Notes under the pieces: model-generated
What the model saw: the letters and a program-made list of their open reading frames with translations, nothing else
What the model was told of the DNA's origin: nothing
Database searches by the model: none
Source: Marinilabiliaceae bacterium JC017
Lineage (GTDB): Bacteria; Bacteroidota; Bacteroidia; Bacteroidales; Marinilabiliaceae
Direction: 5' to 3'
Assembly: GCA_004296775.1 (NCBI GenBank)
Contig: RHGE01000008.1
Location: 41,820-105,819 of the forward strand
DNA: 64,000 nucleotides
Made by a program: the position numbers and the translations under genes
Shown here: positions 44,462-54,700 of the stretch, piece by piece
Layout: every line of letters begins with the position of its first letter
Position numbering within the stretch: the first letter of the stretch is position 1

Positions 44462-45646
44462 TTAGAATGGAATTATTCGTTCCAGTTGATTTCGCTTTAA
44501 ATAACCGGCAATAATCTGTCGAACATCTCGATTATCTTCTTTATAAGAAATACAGCCTTTGAATTCTTCCGGCGTTGTAACAGGCTCATCACGGTACATC
44601 CAACCAAATCCAAGGTAACAACAATTTTCTACTATTACTATACTACATTCATCCTCTCGCCTCCCCTTGTCAACAATCACCATATTTTCATAACTAAAAG
44701 CTATTTTTTTCAACAGCTTATCAACTCGCTCATTATAAGTCTCTGGTACTTCTTCCTCCCGACAAGCCCCTCTACAATTTTTAATCTGATATTGAAAACA
44801 ACCATTTTTTCCTTCATACAAACCACTTAACAGTTGACACAACTCATATTTTTCAACCCAATCAAATAATTGCTTCCTTGCTTCTTCCATTGAACCAAAA
44901 GTAGCGCTTGGTATTTCTATACCTTCGTTCTTTTTAAGCACTAACCTACGATAACCTTTCCGGTCATTGTAATAATATAATCCAACCTGATTTTTACTTC
45001 TTCGCTGAGCACGATTAAAAATAGGTTTTTCTGACTTAATTTCATCCGACTCCTTTAACAATGCCACAAGTTCACTACCTGTAAGCTCAAACGAAATATC
45101 AGCTGTTTTCTGCTTTAGCTCAACCCCTTTTTTTGATTTAGGATTTCCCAAATGAGTTAATATCCGTTTTTTGATATTCTTGCTTTTTCCAATATATATC
45201 AAATCACCCTTTTCGTCAGATAAATAATAAACACCGGTTGCCTCTGGAATGCTTTTGATAATATCAATACTTAATTTAGGATGCAATGAATCAATAAAAA
45301 AGTGATTATCTGAAGGATTTATTAAAGTCCCATTTTTTTGAATTAGAAGATCAAATAATTTAACAGTAGCGAGCGCATCTCCTGAAGCTCGGTGCCTGGC
45401 CTCATTCTCTATTCCTAGCTGGGGACACAAATCACCAAGGCTATAAGAGGGATATCCTGGTAATAAACGTCTGGATAATTTAACGGTACAAAGTGTTTCC
45501 CGGTGAAAATCATATCCTAACGATCTGAATTCCTTTTTAATAAAACCATAATCGAAACCGGCATTATGCGCCACAAATATAGAATTCTCAGTAATTTCAA
45601 CTATCTGTTTTGCCACCTGATAAAAACATGGGGCTGATGCCACCAT
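44462..45646 (-). CDS. DEDDh exonuclease / GIY-YIG domain protein (5' end frameshifted)
   Basis: This continuous frame encodes most of a DNA-repair type protein. An exonuclease part (FVAHNAGFDYGFIKKEF, SLGDLCPQLG, HRASGDALATVKLF) resembles the DNA polymerase III epsilon family; a GIY-YIG domain follows (ATGVYYLSDEKGDLIYIGKS, given in parts GVYYLSDEKGD and LIYIGKSKNI), like the UvrC N-terminal half or Cho, and then a C-terminal region of unknown fold. The first exonuclease motif lies upstream in another frame (45664-45822). Full-length protein would be about 450 residues. The first codon at 45646 is the one the frame offers; it is unlikely to be the natural start. The UPF0316 gene remnant lies just downstream. 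Confidence 0.75.
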   Translation of the reverse strand: MVASAPCFYQVAKQIVEITENSIFVAHNAGFDYGFIKKEFRSLGYDFHRETLCTVKLSRRLLPGYPSYSLGDLCPQLGIENEARHRASGDALATVKLFDLLIQKNGTLINPSDNHFFIDSLHPKLSIDIIKSIPEATGVYYLSDEKGDLIYIGKSKNIKKRILTHLGNPKSKKGVELKQKTADISFELTGSELVALLKESDEIKSEKPIFNRAQRRSKNQVGLYYYNDRKGYRRLVLKKNEGIEIPSATFGSMEEARKQLFDWVEKYELCQLLSGLYEGKNGCFQYQIKNCRGACREEEVPETYNERVDKLLKKIAFSYENMVIVDKGRREDECSIVIVENCCYLGFGWMYRDEPVTTPEEFKGCISYKEDNRDVRQIIAGYLKRNQLERIIPF

Positions 45647-45822
45647 TTCATTGCTAATTCCTGTCAGCTGAGTAATGTATGCAGGAAAAAAACTTCCGGA
45701 TTGATCAGAGAAACAAACTGATCAATGATCTTCGCCCCATCGTATTTAAAAATGGCCACTTCCGTAATTTTGCCATTATTAAAATTCCCCCACGTTGTTT
45801 CAATATCTACAATTACATACAT
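45647..45822 (-). pseudogene. Detached 5' end of the exonuclease/GIY-YIG gene
   Basis: Read from ATG 45822 the product begins MYVIVDIETTWGNFNNG, which carries the DEDDh motif I (DIETT). It runs to LINPEVFF and then meets TGA at 45664-45666. Adding one T to the T7 tract (A7 at 45686-45692 on the plus strand) restores PAYITQLTGISNEM and joins the downstream frame. Either a real single-base loss, a phase-variable tract, or a sequencing error explains it. Confidence 0.75.
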
Positions 45823-45973
45823 ATGCTGTCAATTCATAATTACAAAGACAATTCCGTTATTCTAAAAAATACTAGAAAAGTTTGAAGCTTTATAAGATGA
45901 GATAATACAACATTTTTAATAAATTCTTTCCCAGAACAATCGTTTTCACTGGCTTATAAAATAGCCGAATCCC

Positions 45974-46004
45974 TTGCAAATTCAGGGATAAAACCCTACT
46001 TTTG
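45974..46004 (+). promoter_or_regulatory. Bacteroidota-type promoter of the 6S-like RNA
   Basis: TTG (45974-45976) and TACTTTTG (45997-46004) are separated by 20 bp, the expected -33/-7 layout. No open reading frame follows before a terminator at 46213-46241. Confidence 0.65.
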
Positions 46005-46009
46005 TTATA

Positions 46010-46242
46010 CGATCTTTGATTAAAAAATACCGCGTCAATTTTTATTTGATTGTTAAACTCAACACTACAATCTTACTGAGTGACGCTATCGGCTTAAAGG
46101 GCGGGCCTCACCTTCGGGTTATTCTATTGAATACGGAGGATTACCGATGAGCTGATGCACTCAAATCCTGTTTACAGGAGTTTAAATAATCAAGATTGAT
46201 GCGGTTCCTCATAAAAAAACCACCTAATAGGTGGTTTTTTTG
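46010..46242 (+). ncRNA. ssrS: 6S-like structured RNA
   Basis: A transcript of about 230 nt is bounded by a promoter and a terminator. A long imperfect helix joins ACCGC...TCAAT...TTGATT...TTAAACTC (46029-46060) with GAGTTTAA...AATCAA...ATTGA...GCGGT (46178-46205). A central open region follows, with a small hairpin on the 3' side (TCCTG-TTTA-CAGGA, 46166-46179), then a closing stem GAGTG/CACTC and ATCGG/CCGAT. This matches the general shape of 6S RNA, which mimics an open promoter and binds RNA polymerase. I assign it on structure only; another Bacteroidales small RNA remains possible. Confidence 0.55.
46213..46241. terminator. Bidirectional terminator between 6S-like RNA and YihY gene
   Basis: AAAAAAACCACCT-AAT-AGGTGGTTTTTTT forms a 13-bp stem that serves the RNA on the plus strand and the yihY-type gene on the minus strand, whose stop is 3 bp away. 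Confidence 0.9.
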
Positions 46243-46243
46243 T

Positions 46244-47551
46244 TTATATATCCTTCAACAAGCAATTTTCAGGCATCTTAGCAATAATATCATCAAATCG
46301 ATTTAGTACGTTCCGTAAAATATTTAGCTCATCAGAATCTTCAAAATGAAAATCGGCAGATCCCCTGTTTTCTACCATTTGTATTACCATAGAAATACTT
46401 AACTCATTTATGTCTTTTCCTGGATGATAAGCTGTATCTTTTTCATCATCACCCTGAATCTCACATATAACACCCGCCTCGGTTAATTCATACAACACAT
46501 CTTTAACCAATCGAATTGGTAATTTCAGATCAAAAGAAAGCGATTCAGCCCCAGGCGCTTTTTCACCGTTTATAAAGCGTTGTATAATAATTCTGGCAAG
46601 TAACAACGTAACTTGTCTTTTATAAGAATAACTAATATTTCTAGTATCTGATTCAAATTCAAAGTTCTTCACATTCTGAGATGCAAATGACAGTTCCGCT
46701 CCAAACAAAACAATCAACCAGGAAATTTGCAACCAGATTAAAAACAATGGAAAAGCAGCAAAACTACCATAAACAGCATTATATCTAGACATTCCGATTT
46801 GAAAATGGATGTAGGAATATTGTACAACCTGAAATAATGTCCCGGCAATAATACCTCCAATCAAGGCAGATGATAACTTAACCCGGGTATTTGGCATTAT
46901 TACAATGAGAAAAGTAAAAACAATCCATATAAGAAGGTATGGTAAAATCATCCCTATAAAGGAACTGGCAAATCTATATAACTCAATATTTGTCCCCTTA
47001 TTGCTAACAAAAACAACCATGCTGCTTGAAGAAACAAGAAACAAAATCCCCACTAACATAAAAGAAACATAATCACTGAATTTACGAATGAAACTCCTTG
47101 ACTTTTTCACTTCCCATATTTCATTAAAAGATTGCTCAATATTACCAAGTACATTCATTACGGACCATAACAATACCGCAAATCCAATACCTGCAATCAT
47201 ACCACCTTTAATGGAAAGTAAATATTTATCCGCAAAATCCATTATCCAGGATACCACCTCTTCCTGCCCTGAAAATTTATTCTCAAGTTCCGTGCGCAGG
47301 TTTTTCTCAAAACCAAATCCTTTAGCAATACCAAAAGCCATAGCTGCAACCGGAACAATAGATAAGAGAGAATAATACGTCAGTGCAGACGCTTTTTGAG
47401 GACAATTATCTTTAATGAATCCACGAATAGCTAATATGACTATCCGGGCCATCTTTATCAGGAAAAATTGCCTCTTATTTGCACCATGAGAATAAATACG
47501 CCAAATGTCTTCGCGGAAAAAATGAATAAGGAAATGAACTTTATCCTTCAC
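46244..47551 (-). CDS. YihY/virulence factor BrkB family membrane protein
   Basis: This 435-residue inner-membrane protein has about six membrane segments in its first 280 residues and a cytoplasmic C-terminal winged-helix-like region. CPQKASALTYYSLLSIVPVA, VLGNIEQSFNEIWEVKKSRS, IPYLLIW-type segments and NAVYGSFAAFPLFLIWLQIS are typical of the YihY/BrkB family (once misnamed RNase BN). Its transport or structural role is not settled. The start codon is GTG at 47551, 34 bp downstream of rnpB. Confidence 0.88.
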   Translation of the reverse strand: MKDKVHFLIHFFREDIWRIYSHGANKRQFFLIKMARIVILAIRGFIKDNCPQKASALTYYSLLSIVPVAAMAFGIAKGFGFEKNLRTELENKFSGQEEVVSWIMDFADKYLLSIKGGMIAGIGFAVLLWSVMNVLGNIEQSFNEIWEVKKSRSFIRKFSDYVSFMLVGILFLVSSSSMVVFVSNKGTNIELYRFASSFIGMILPYLLIWIVFTFLIVIMPNTRVKLSSALIGGIIAGTLFQVVQYSYIHFQIGMSRYNAVYGSFAAFPLFLIWLQISWLIVLFGAELSFASQNVKNFEFESDTRNISYSYKRQVTLLLARIIIQRFINGEKAPGAESLSFDLKLPIRLVKDVLYELTEAGVICEIQGDDEKDTAYHPGKDINELSISMVIQMVENRGSADFHFEDSDELNILRNVLNRFDDIIAKMPENCLLKDI

Positions 47552-47584
47552 GAGAAATGTTTTATTGGAGGAAATTAAAAAAAT

Positions 47585-47966
47585 AGCAAGCCTGTAAGCC
47601 GGGTCCTGTTCCCTTCACAACGGAAAGGCGCCTATCATTTGTCTTGAACTACGGTCACCCGCAATTTCCAGCGACCTACCCCTCCCGACTTTCTATATGG
47701 AAACCAGAACGAGCAGCTCTGTGTCCTTTCGGAGATCGAGATATACATGGTCTTGCAATTCACGAGATGTACAGCTGATTTAGTTGCCTAAACCACTGGT
47801 GAGCTCTTACCTCACCTTTTCACCCTTATCTTGCCAGGCAAGACGGTTATTTTCTGCTACATTACTATACTTTCACAAGTATCTTCCCGTTAAGAAGCGT
47901 GATGCCCTTTATTGCCCGGACTTTCCTCCCAAATCAACAGATATGAGCGATAGGCCGGCCTGCTAT
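47585..47966 (-). ncRNA. rnpB: RNase P RNA
   Basis: On the minus strand the conserved 5' core GGGAGGAAAGTCCGGGCA (47917-47935 region) and the 3' core ACAGGACCCGGCTTACAGGC (near 47590-47612) bracket about 380 nt. Further conserved pieces are GGGTGAAAAGGTGAGGTAAG and GGGGTAGGTCGCTGG. It is the catalytic RNA that matures tRNA 5' ends. A TACTTTTG promoter element (47973-47980, minus strand) lies just upstream, immediately after the SPOR-like gene's stop. The ends are approximate. Confidence 0.93.
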
Positions 47967-47972
47967 TAGATG

Positions 47973-47980
47973 CAAAAGTA
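47973..47980 (-). promoter_or_regulatory. -7 promoter element of rnpB
   Basis: TACTTTTG on the minus strand matches TAnnTTTG and lies about 7 bp before the inferred 5' end of rnpB. Confidence 0.6.
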
Positions 47981-47986
47981 CTATTA

Positions 47987-48610
47987 TTACTCGATTTTGA
48001 ATGGTAAATACCTTTCAAATTCTACTAAAAATGCATCTTTATATCCTTTCGCTTTAATTTTGTCTAATTCCTGTTTAGCAATTGTCCCCTTATAAGATCC
48101 AATAGTATATCGAAAAATCTTATCTTTCATCCTGAACTCCATTACATTATCAATCCCTTTAAAATGGGTAAGATAAACTGGAAACCTAAATGCACTTAAC
48201 TGAATTGTGTATGTTTTATTTGGATCTATTTTACCTGATCCATATCCACCGACACCATCAATTCTGAATTTACGTGAATCAACAACAAATGCCTGTTCGT
48301 ATCCTAATGCTTTAATTCTGGATATATCCTTTCGTGCCTCATTGAAACTATTATATTGTCCCATACAATACCTTACATACCCATCATCACATGGATACTC
48401 ACGAGCCACATCAACATTCTTAAAAAAAGATGGTTCGCCTGGAGGTAACTTAAGCGCTATAATCTGAATGGAAAAATAAGGTGCAATAGCCTTATCCATA
48501 GTAATAATACGCTTTTCAGTTCTCAAATGTGAGAGTTTATCTCTATTTGCAGCGTGTATACCGCCAAACTGCAGTACCAAAAATATAAAGAGAATGTTCT
48601 TTAAATTCAT
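47987..48610 (-). CDS. SPOR-like repeat protein, exported
   Basis: This protein of 207 residues has a signal peptide (MNLKNILFIFLVLQFGGIHA) and two SPOR-like repeats. The first is YFSIQIIALKLPP ... YCMGQYNSFNEARKDISRIK ... EQAFVV; the second is YTIQLSAFRFPV ... YTIGSYKGTIAKQELDKIKA ... KDAFLV. SPOR domains bind denuded peptidoglycan. ATG 48610 avoids overlap with the OmpA gene and starts the signal peptide. It ends the gene group of the giant adhesin, and may tie it to the cell wall. Confidence 0.8.
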   Translation of the reverse strand: MNLKNILFIFLVLQFGGIHAANRDKLSHLRTEKRIITMDKAIAPYFSIQIIALKLPPGEPSFFKNVDVAREYPCDDGYVRYCMGQYNSFNEARKDISRIKALGYEQAFVVDSRKFRIDGVGGYGSGKIDPNKTYTIQLSAFRFPVYLTHFKGIDNVMEFRMKDKIFRYTIGSYKGTIAKQELDKIKAKGYKDAFLVEFERYLPFKIE

Positions 48611-48639
48611 GAGTAATTCGATTAGGTCTTTTCTCAGTT

Positions 48640-50709
48640 TTACTTTTTTATTCTCCAAACAACTACCTCAATTCTTCTATTTTTCAAATGTTCCTGCTCA
48701 TTACAATAAACGCCTCTTTTACATTTATTCAAGATATAACGTTCACCATACCCACGAGGAATCATATTTTCGTCATCAACGCCTTTCTCCATAAGTAGTT
48801 CTTCTGCCTTATCAGCAATATTTTGTGAATTATTTAAATTCGTTATCATATTTCCTTTTGCCTCAGTATGCCCATTCAATTTTACAACAATATTTGGATT
48901 ACTACGTAAATAAGCTGCGAGACGATCTAGGATATCTTTTCCTTCCTTAGTTATCTCATTTCCTCTATATGGAATAACCATACCACTTATTTCATCCAAC
49001 ACAGAATCATTAAAGATAGGTGTCATCATCAATCCATTATTATTGACATCTTCAAGCTCCATAATATTCACAATCATTCGTTTGGAATTATAATCTTCCC
49101 CTTTAGACATCTCAATAACAAACTCTTGATTATCGTTTTTATATTTATCTGGAATTTTAATCTCAATTCCTCCACTTTTATTCGATAACGCTTGTCCGAT
49201 CACTTCGCCTGTATTAGCATCGGTCATCTTCACATTAACTCCACTAATAGGTGTACCATTAAACGTGCTGGTAAATGAAGTGGTCAATGCTGCAGGATAC
49301 TTAGATAAATCAACCATGGGTTTAACAGGCTCAGTAACAATTACCGGAGTAGGTTCTGGTTCTGGCAATTTATCTTTTACATGAATATTCTCCAGACCAG
49401 CAATAGGAGCACGATCAGACAAATCAACTTCTTTCTTTTTTTCATACCCACGAGGTACAACGGTAAATATCCCATCCTCTCCTTGTCCAATCCGATTGGA
49501 GGACAATAAACCCCTTCTATCATCTTTTGGATCTATGACATAATCAAAATCGTCTTTTTCACTATTAAAAGGCTTCATCATATTTTGAACATTTCCCCAC
49601 TTACCATTTACAAATTCAGCCTTGAATAAATCAAGTCCCCCAAAACCAATGTGTCCATCTGACGCAAAATATAATTCATTTTCCTTACTAATAAATGGAA
49701 ATACTTCATCTCCAAATGTATTCACTTTATTTCCAACATTTTTAACTGGTCCGAATGATCCATTCCTCTTTCGTTCTGCATAATAAAGATCCTTTCCACC
49801 AAAACCACCTCGCTTATTAGATACGAAATATAAGAATTTATCATCATGTGACACAGCAGGATGGGCTACATCATATTGATCGCTATTAATACTCAACTCA
49901 ACTTCATCCTTCCAATTTTGACCATCAAATTCTACAGAAAATATCTTTAACACACTACGTCCACCTTTTACCCTTACAGCCTTTGTATAGTACATAGTTT
50001 TATAATCAGAAGTAAAAGATATCGCACCAATATGATATTCAAACTTTAGATTTTTTGAGAACAACCTCGCTCCTTCCTGTATTTCACCATCCTTAATTTC
50101 TGAATAATACAAATCAAGAAATTCTTTACCCTGCCGATCGACTTTCTTCCCTTCAGCCTGAGAAGCAGATGAGTATACAACCCCATCTCTATAATATTGG
50201 ATTCCGAAAGACTGTCCAAATGTAAACAGTGTGGTTGGGTTAACTATGTATTCAGCCAATTGTTGATTCTCACTGGCCCATTGACATGATTTTATAAATT
50301 CATCTATCTGAACAGGATTTGCACCTTCTTTCTTAGATTTTTCATACCACTCAATAGCTCCCTCATAGAAACCAAATTTATGAATAGTGGAAGCATAATA
50401 AAAAACGTCATCCCCTGATAGCTTGTCTTCAATACTCGAATATGCATTAAACGCATTGTCAACGTCATTAAGTTCATAATAACATCTTCCTATTTTTGCC
50501 TGAATTATTACATCCAGATTTGGATCTATTGCCACGGCTTTATTGAAATATTCGAGAGCCCGAAAGTATTCACCTCTGTCAAAATAAACGTTACCCTTCT
50601 TTATTTCTGACTTTTGACCAATTGAAAGTTGGCTACCAATAAGCAAAAATAAAAGGATTAGTACGGTCCTTGATTTCATAGAATATATTTGTTTACAAAC
50701 AAATTTCAT
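48640..50709 (-). CDS. PorE-like OmpA family protein (TPR, PD40, OmpA domains)
   Basis: This 689-residue envelope protein has a signal peptide (TVLILLFLLIGSQLSIGQ), TPR repeats (about 35-150: RGEYFRALEYFNKAVAIDP), a PD40/WD40-like propeller (about 165-430: KDLYYAERKRNGSFGPVKN), a carboxypeptidase-regulatory-like domain (about 460-545) and a C-terminal OmpA domain (VVKLNGHTEAKG, HLKNRRIEVVVW) that binds peptidoglycan. This order is known from PorE and related proteins of the type IX secretion system. It follows the PorP/SprF gene by 56 bp. ATG 50679 is an alternative start that gives a cleaner signal peptide. Confidence 0.88.
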   Translation of the reverse strand: MKFVCKQIYSMKSRTVLILLFLLIGSQLSIGQKSEIKKGNVYFDRGEYFRALEYFNKAVAIDPNLDVIIQAKIGRCYYELNDVDNAFNAYSSIEDKLSGDDVFYYASTIHKFGFYEGAIEWYEKSKKEGANPVQIDEFIKSCQWASENQQLAEYIVNPTTLFTFGQSFGIQYYRDGVVYSSASQAEGKKVDRQGKEFLDLYYSEIKDGEIQEGARLFSKNLKFEYHIGAISFTSDYKTMYYTKAVRVKGGRSVLKIFSVEFDGQNWKDEVELSINSDQYDVAHPAVSHDDKFLYFVSNKRGGFGGKDLYYAERKRNGSFGPVKNVGNKVNTFGDEVFPFISKENELYFASDGHIGFGGLDLFKAEFVNGKWGNVQNMMKPFNSEKDDFDYVIDPKDDRRGLLSSNRIGQGEDGIFTVVPRGYEKKKEVDLSDRAPIAGLENIHVKDKLPEPEPTPVIVTEPVKPMVDLSKYPAALTTSFTSTFNGTPISGVNVKMTDANTGEVIGQALSNKSGGIEIKIPDKYKNDNQEFVIEMSKGEDYNSKRMIVNIMELEDVNNNGLMMTPIFNDSVLDEISGMVIPYRGNEITKEGKDILDRLAAYLRSNPNIVVKLNGHTEAKGNMITNLNNSQNIADKAEELLMEKGVDDENMIPRGYGERYILNKCKRGVYCNEQEHLKNRRIEVVVWRIKK

Positions 50710-50765
50710 TAAAAGAATTCAACACTCTTGCACAAGATAACTTTTCCTTTAACATCTAACAAATA

Positions 50766-51689
50766 TTAGAAATATCTAATAGATCGCATTCCTGGCCTTT
50801 TGTTAAACGAAAAGTCAAACTGCAACCCAATTTCATGTGAGCCAGCCTTAGCATGCTGGTTTAATGATGATAAAGAGTAATCGAAAGAATATCTTACTGT
50901 AAATTTCTCATTAATCACATACTCTGTTAGAAATACTACTTCAGATATGCTTCGGTAGGAAAGTCCTAACCAAAGCTTCTCCACCAATAATACATTTGCG
51001 GAAACATCAAATTCTAAAGGTGCCCCATAAACAAACCGCATAAGAGCAGTTGGTTTAACTTTCACGTCACCCCATTCAAAAATATAACCTCCATACAAAT
51101 AAGTATGGAGATTCTTAAAATCGATAGTATTTTTAAAAGTTTCCTGATTTAGATCAAAATTATGAGAAAAGAATTTTGGTATTGAAAAACCTGCAAAGTA
51201 ATTCTCAGCAAAAAAATAACTCCCGAATCCAAAATTAAAGCCCAATTTACTTTCTTTTCCATTAAAAACAGGATCCATATATGCATCGGTCACTGCCTTA
51301 GTTGCATCATATACAAGAGAACTAACACCTAATTGTAATCCGAATGATAGAAATTTATCTTTTTCGAGCTGAAGTTTATATGAAACTGCTCCCATAAAAT
51401 CCAATGTATTGGAAAATCCAATATGGTCATTCATAAGCATAACGCCTACCCCCAGATTTGTATCTTCAATAGGTCCATGTACATTTAATGCCTGATTCAT
51501 TGGAGCGCCATCAATACCAATCCACTGGCTTCTATGAATCAATAACCCGCTAATTATATCACGCGTTCCATTATAGGCTGGATTTAACAGCCCTTGGTTT
51601 GCAATATAATGGCTGTATTGCGCCTGATTCTGTGAATATACAGACCCGGTTACTAAGACCAATATTAATACTGCAGTTAAATATCTCAT
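50766..51689 (-). CDS. PorP/SprF family T9SS outer-membrane protein
   Basis: This 307-residue beta-barrel protein has a signal peptide (VLILVLVTGSVYSQ) and the family start QAQYSHYIANQGLLNPAYNG. LIHRSQWIGIDGAPMNQALN and GVGVMLMNDHIGFSN are typical of PorP/SprF. In other Bacteroidota such proteins serve type IX secretion, and SprF is needed to display SprB, which has a type B sorting domain. It is encoded 40 bp downstream of the giant type B protein, so the pair is probably a matched cargo and partner. Confidence 0.93.
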   Translation of the reverse strand: MRYLTAVLILVLVTGSVYSQNQAQYSHYIANQGLLNPAYNGTRDIISGLLIHRSQWIGIDGAPMNQALNVHGPIEDTNLGVGVMLMNDHIGFSNTLDFMGAVSYKLQLEKDKFLSFGLQLGVSSLVYDATKAVTDAYMDPVFNGKESKLGFNFGFGSYFFAENYFAGFSIPKFFSHNFDLNQETFKNTIDFKNLHTYLYGGYIFEWGDVKVKPTALMRFVYGAPLEFDVSANVLLVEKLWLGLSYRSISEVVFLTEYVINEKFTVRYSFDYSLSSLNQHAKAGSHEIGLQFDFSFNKRPGMRSIRYF

Positions 51690-51729
51690 CCTACTTATTT
51701 TTCAAGTTCAACAACTTTCTGTGGTACTT

Positions 51730-54700
51730 TTAACGTCTTAACTCAATGTAACCACTGTAGTTTTCTTCAACTTCCTCCTTATTGTTATCGACTTCTTTTA
51801 TTACAGCTACTTTAAACACATAGAAATAAGTACCATTAGGCAAATCTTCTCCAATAGAAACCATAGAACCAGCATTAGCTTTACCATCCCAGTCATTTGC
51901 ATATTTCTGCCCTTTAGATCGATAAACGATTGTTCCCCATCTGTTATAAACTTCTAAACTGGATGATGACATGTTATCAATTCCACTGATAACAAACAGG
52001 TCGTTATAACCATCTGAATTAGGAGAAAATGCATTGGGAACTAAAATCGATTTTCCATCTAATTTCTTATTCCCTACAATAACTAAAACTTTAGCAGTAT
52101 CGGAAATATCTCGACAATTGATTTCATCAGATAAGTATATCCTATAAGCCAGTGAATCCTTACCAAAGAAACCAGGAAGCTTGGTATAACTCATATGCGA
52201 ATCAATAATAGTAGATGTACCAATATGTTGATATTGCTCTTTTTCAGGTAATTTATCCGGATCAATAACCTCAAACTTATAACTTATTGATCCATCTTTT
52301 TCTCTTAATCCTCCATTATCTACATTATCATTCAACGATACATCAATATCACCTACCGTATAACCAGATTCAACCCGTAGAGTATCTTTTACTGCCAATG
52401 GATTAGCATACTTTCTAAGTTTAATATGACTGTTATCCCGCATAAATCTAACTGATGCACAACCCTTATTATCCACTCCAATTTTATAATAACCAAATTT
52501 ACTCAATGTCCAATCCAGATTATCGGATCCTCCGATCTTTTGCGAACCAGGTACTTCATCAAAATTATTCGCATTAGAGGAGTCATAATACAGACGATAA
52601 ACAAAATCCTTTTCGAAATTATTCAAACTGATTATTACATTCTCAGATAACTGGCACTTTGCAATTTCTACAGATTTAACCGGCAAATGTTCATCATCAT
52701 CATACAACTTTGAATCTTCACTCTTACTTGATCCATAATATGAAGTTGCATTAAATACAGTCGGCTCTTGCCACACTGTAACTTCTTGACTTCCCAAATC
52801 TTTAGTTTGTCCTGAATTGATGTCAGTTGCACTAATTCTATACTCAAGAAGTCTATTACTTGCACCATCAAAATCAACAGGGGTCTTGTCCTTTATCAAA
52901 ATCGTACCACCATTACCATTTCCTTGACCAACAACTTGCCCGGCTTCATTATATACATCGTAACGAATACCAGTTTTAGTTCCATCAATTTGTATGACCG
53001 GTTCATCATCTTCACACCAATCCGCTTTGGGCGAACTAATATCACTATCAGGAATTAAATCGGCAGATAAAACTAACTGTTCCATCCAATTTTGGCATCC
53101 ATTGGTATTTGTAGCCTGGACGGTATAATTTCCAGCCTCATTCTGTACACCAAATGAAATCCTACCTCCATTGGAAACAATAGCATCTCCTACCGAAGTA
53201 TCATTAAAATATAGCTGATAGGTAACCCCACTAACTGAATTTTCAATTATGACTTCATCACCAATTAGATTTCGACCACCTTCTGTGACTACTGCTAATT
53301 TGGCTGGTCCTTCCTGCTCATTGATTACTATAGGAGTAATAAAGGTGTGTTCACATCCAGATGCTAAATATGTCGATTTAATTGTATATGTCCCTGCTTC
53401 ATGAGGAATACTGAAATAACTTGGTGTTGCAGAACCTGTTCCTCTTATGAAATCAACGGTTTCATCAACATTATTTACCAATTCGTAGCCAACCCCATCT
53501 TCATTGGTTTCTAAACCAATCTTCACACCTTCACTACCTTGACAATAACTTGGATTTACCGGAATAACGTTGACTTCTGTAGGAGCTGCTTTGTAATTGA
53601 CATCAACAGTTCCCATGGATAATTCACAAGCTCCGGCATTAACTGCATTTACTTCATAAATAACAGTACCACTACCACTTTCAGACACATTCCAATTTAC
53701 TGGACTTCCATCTCCCAATTTCTCCTCACCAGAAACTATTACATCATCACCTAATAATTGATACATAATACCATTCTCACTATTATCCAATGTCAAGACA
53801 GTACCGCTAGTACCGCATACATTATCATTATTAACTGAAAGATTATACTTCTTAGGACGATTAATCTCCGTAATACTAATACTTGCACCACCATTCATAT
53901 TAACAGGACAAGCATCTCCGCCATAAGCAGCAACAACTTTATACGTATTATCTTTAAATGTTCCTAACTTAAGATTATCAGATCCATCACCTGGTATCTC
54001 AGCTACGATAACATCACTAGCATCCAATACCTGATAGACAACATCGGATTCGGAATGCTCTATTACCAAATCAGCACCTGCCTCATCATCACAGTATTCA
54101 GTTTTATCCGAATTTACTCTAAAATCAGTTGGGGCCGAAACCTGTTGTGTTTTCACAGTACCATTCATGCTTGACGTACATCCTTTTTCGGTTTTTGCGA
54201 TAACTGTGTAATCTCCTAAATCTGTATACTTACCAAAAACAATAGGCTCCGCACTGGCACCGCCAACGGCTGTAGCCCAATTACGATTTCCTGCTCCATC
54301 ATTAAACTGTAACGTATATTCAACTTTTTCTTCAGAACCATCAATACCTATAACAGCACCCTCTGCAGGATCACAGAAGAAACCGGAACCAGTCATTTGA
54401 TATGCAACTGGTAAAGAATTAACCGTTAGTGTTACACGATTCAACATTTCAACATCACACACTCCACTATTTCCTAACACATAGTATGTTCCTTCTTCAT
54501 TGGCTAAATCAAATGTTAACGTGCTTCCCGATCCTACTTGTGCATTAATAATTTTATCAACTCCAGCACCGGCACCATCAACAAGATATAATGTATACTT
54601 CACTCCATCCTCCGAGCTATCTAATCCAAACACCACACCAGGATCTCCATTACAAATATCCCCGGAACCGGTAACATTATACTTATTAATAGCTCCCGGA

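Noticed and set aside
47784..47969. 61-codon frame on the plus strand
   Set aside because: It lies entirely on the opposite strand of the RNase P RNA gene.
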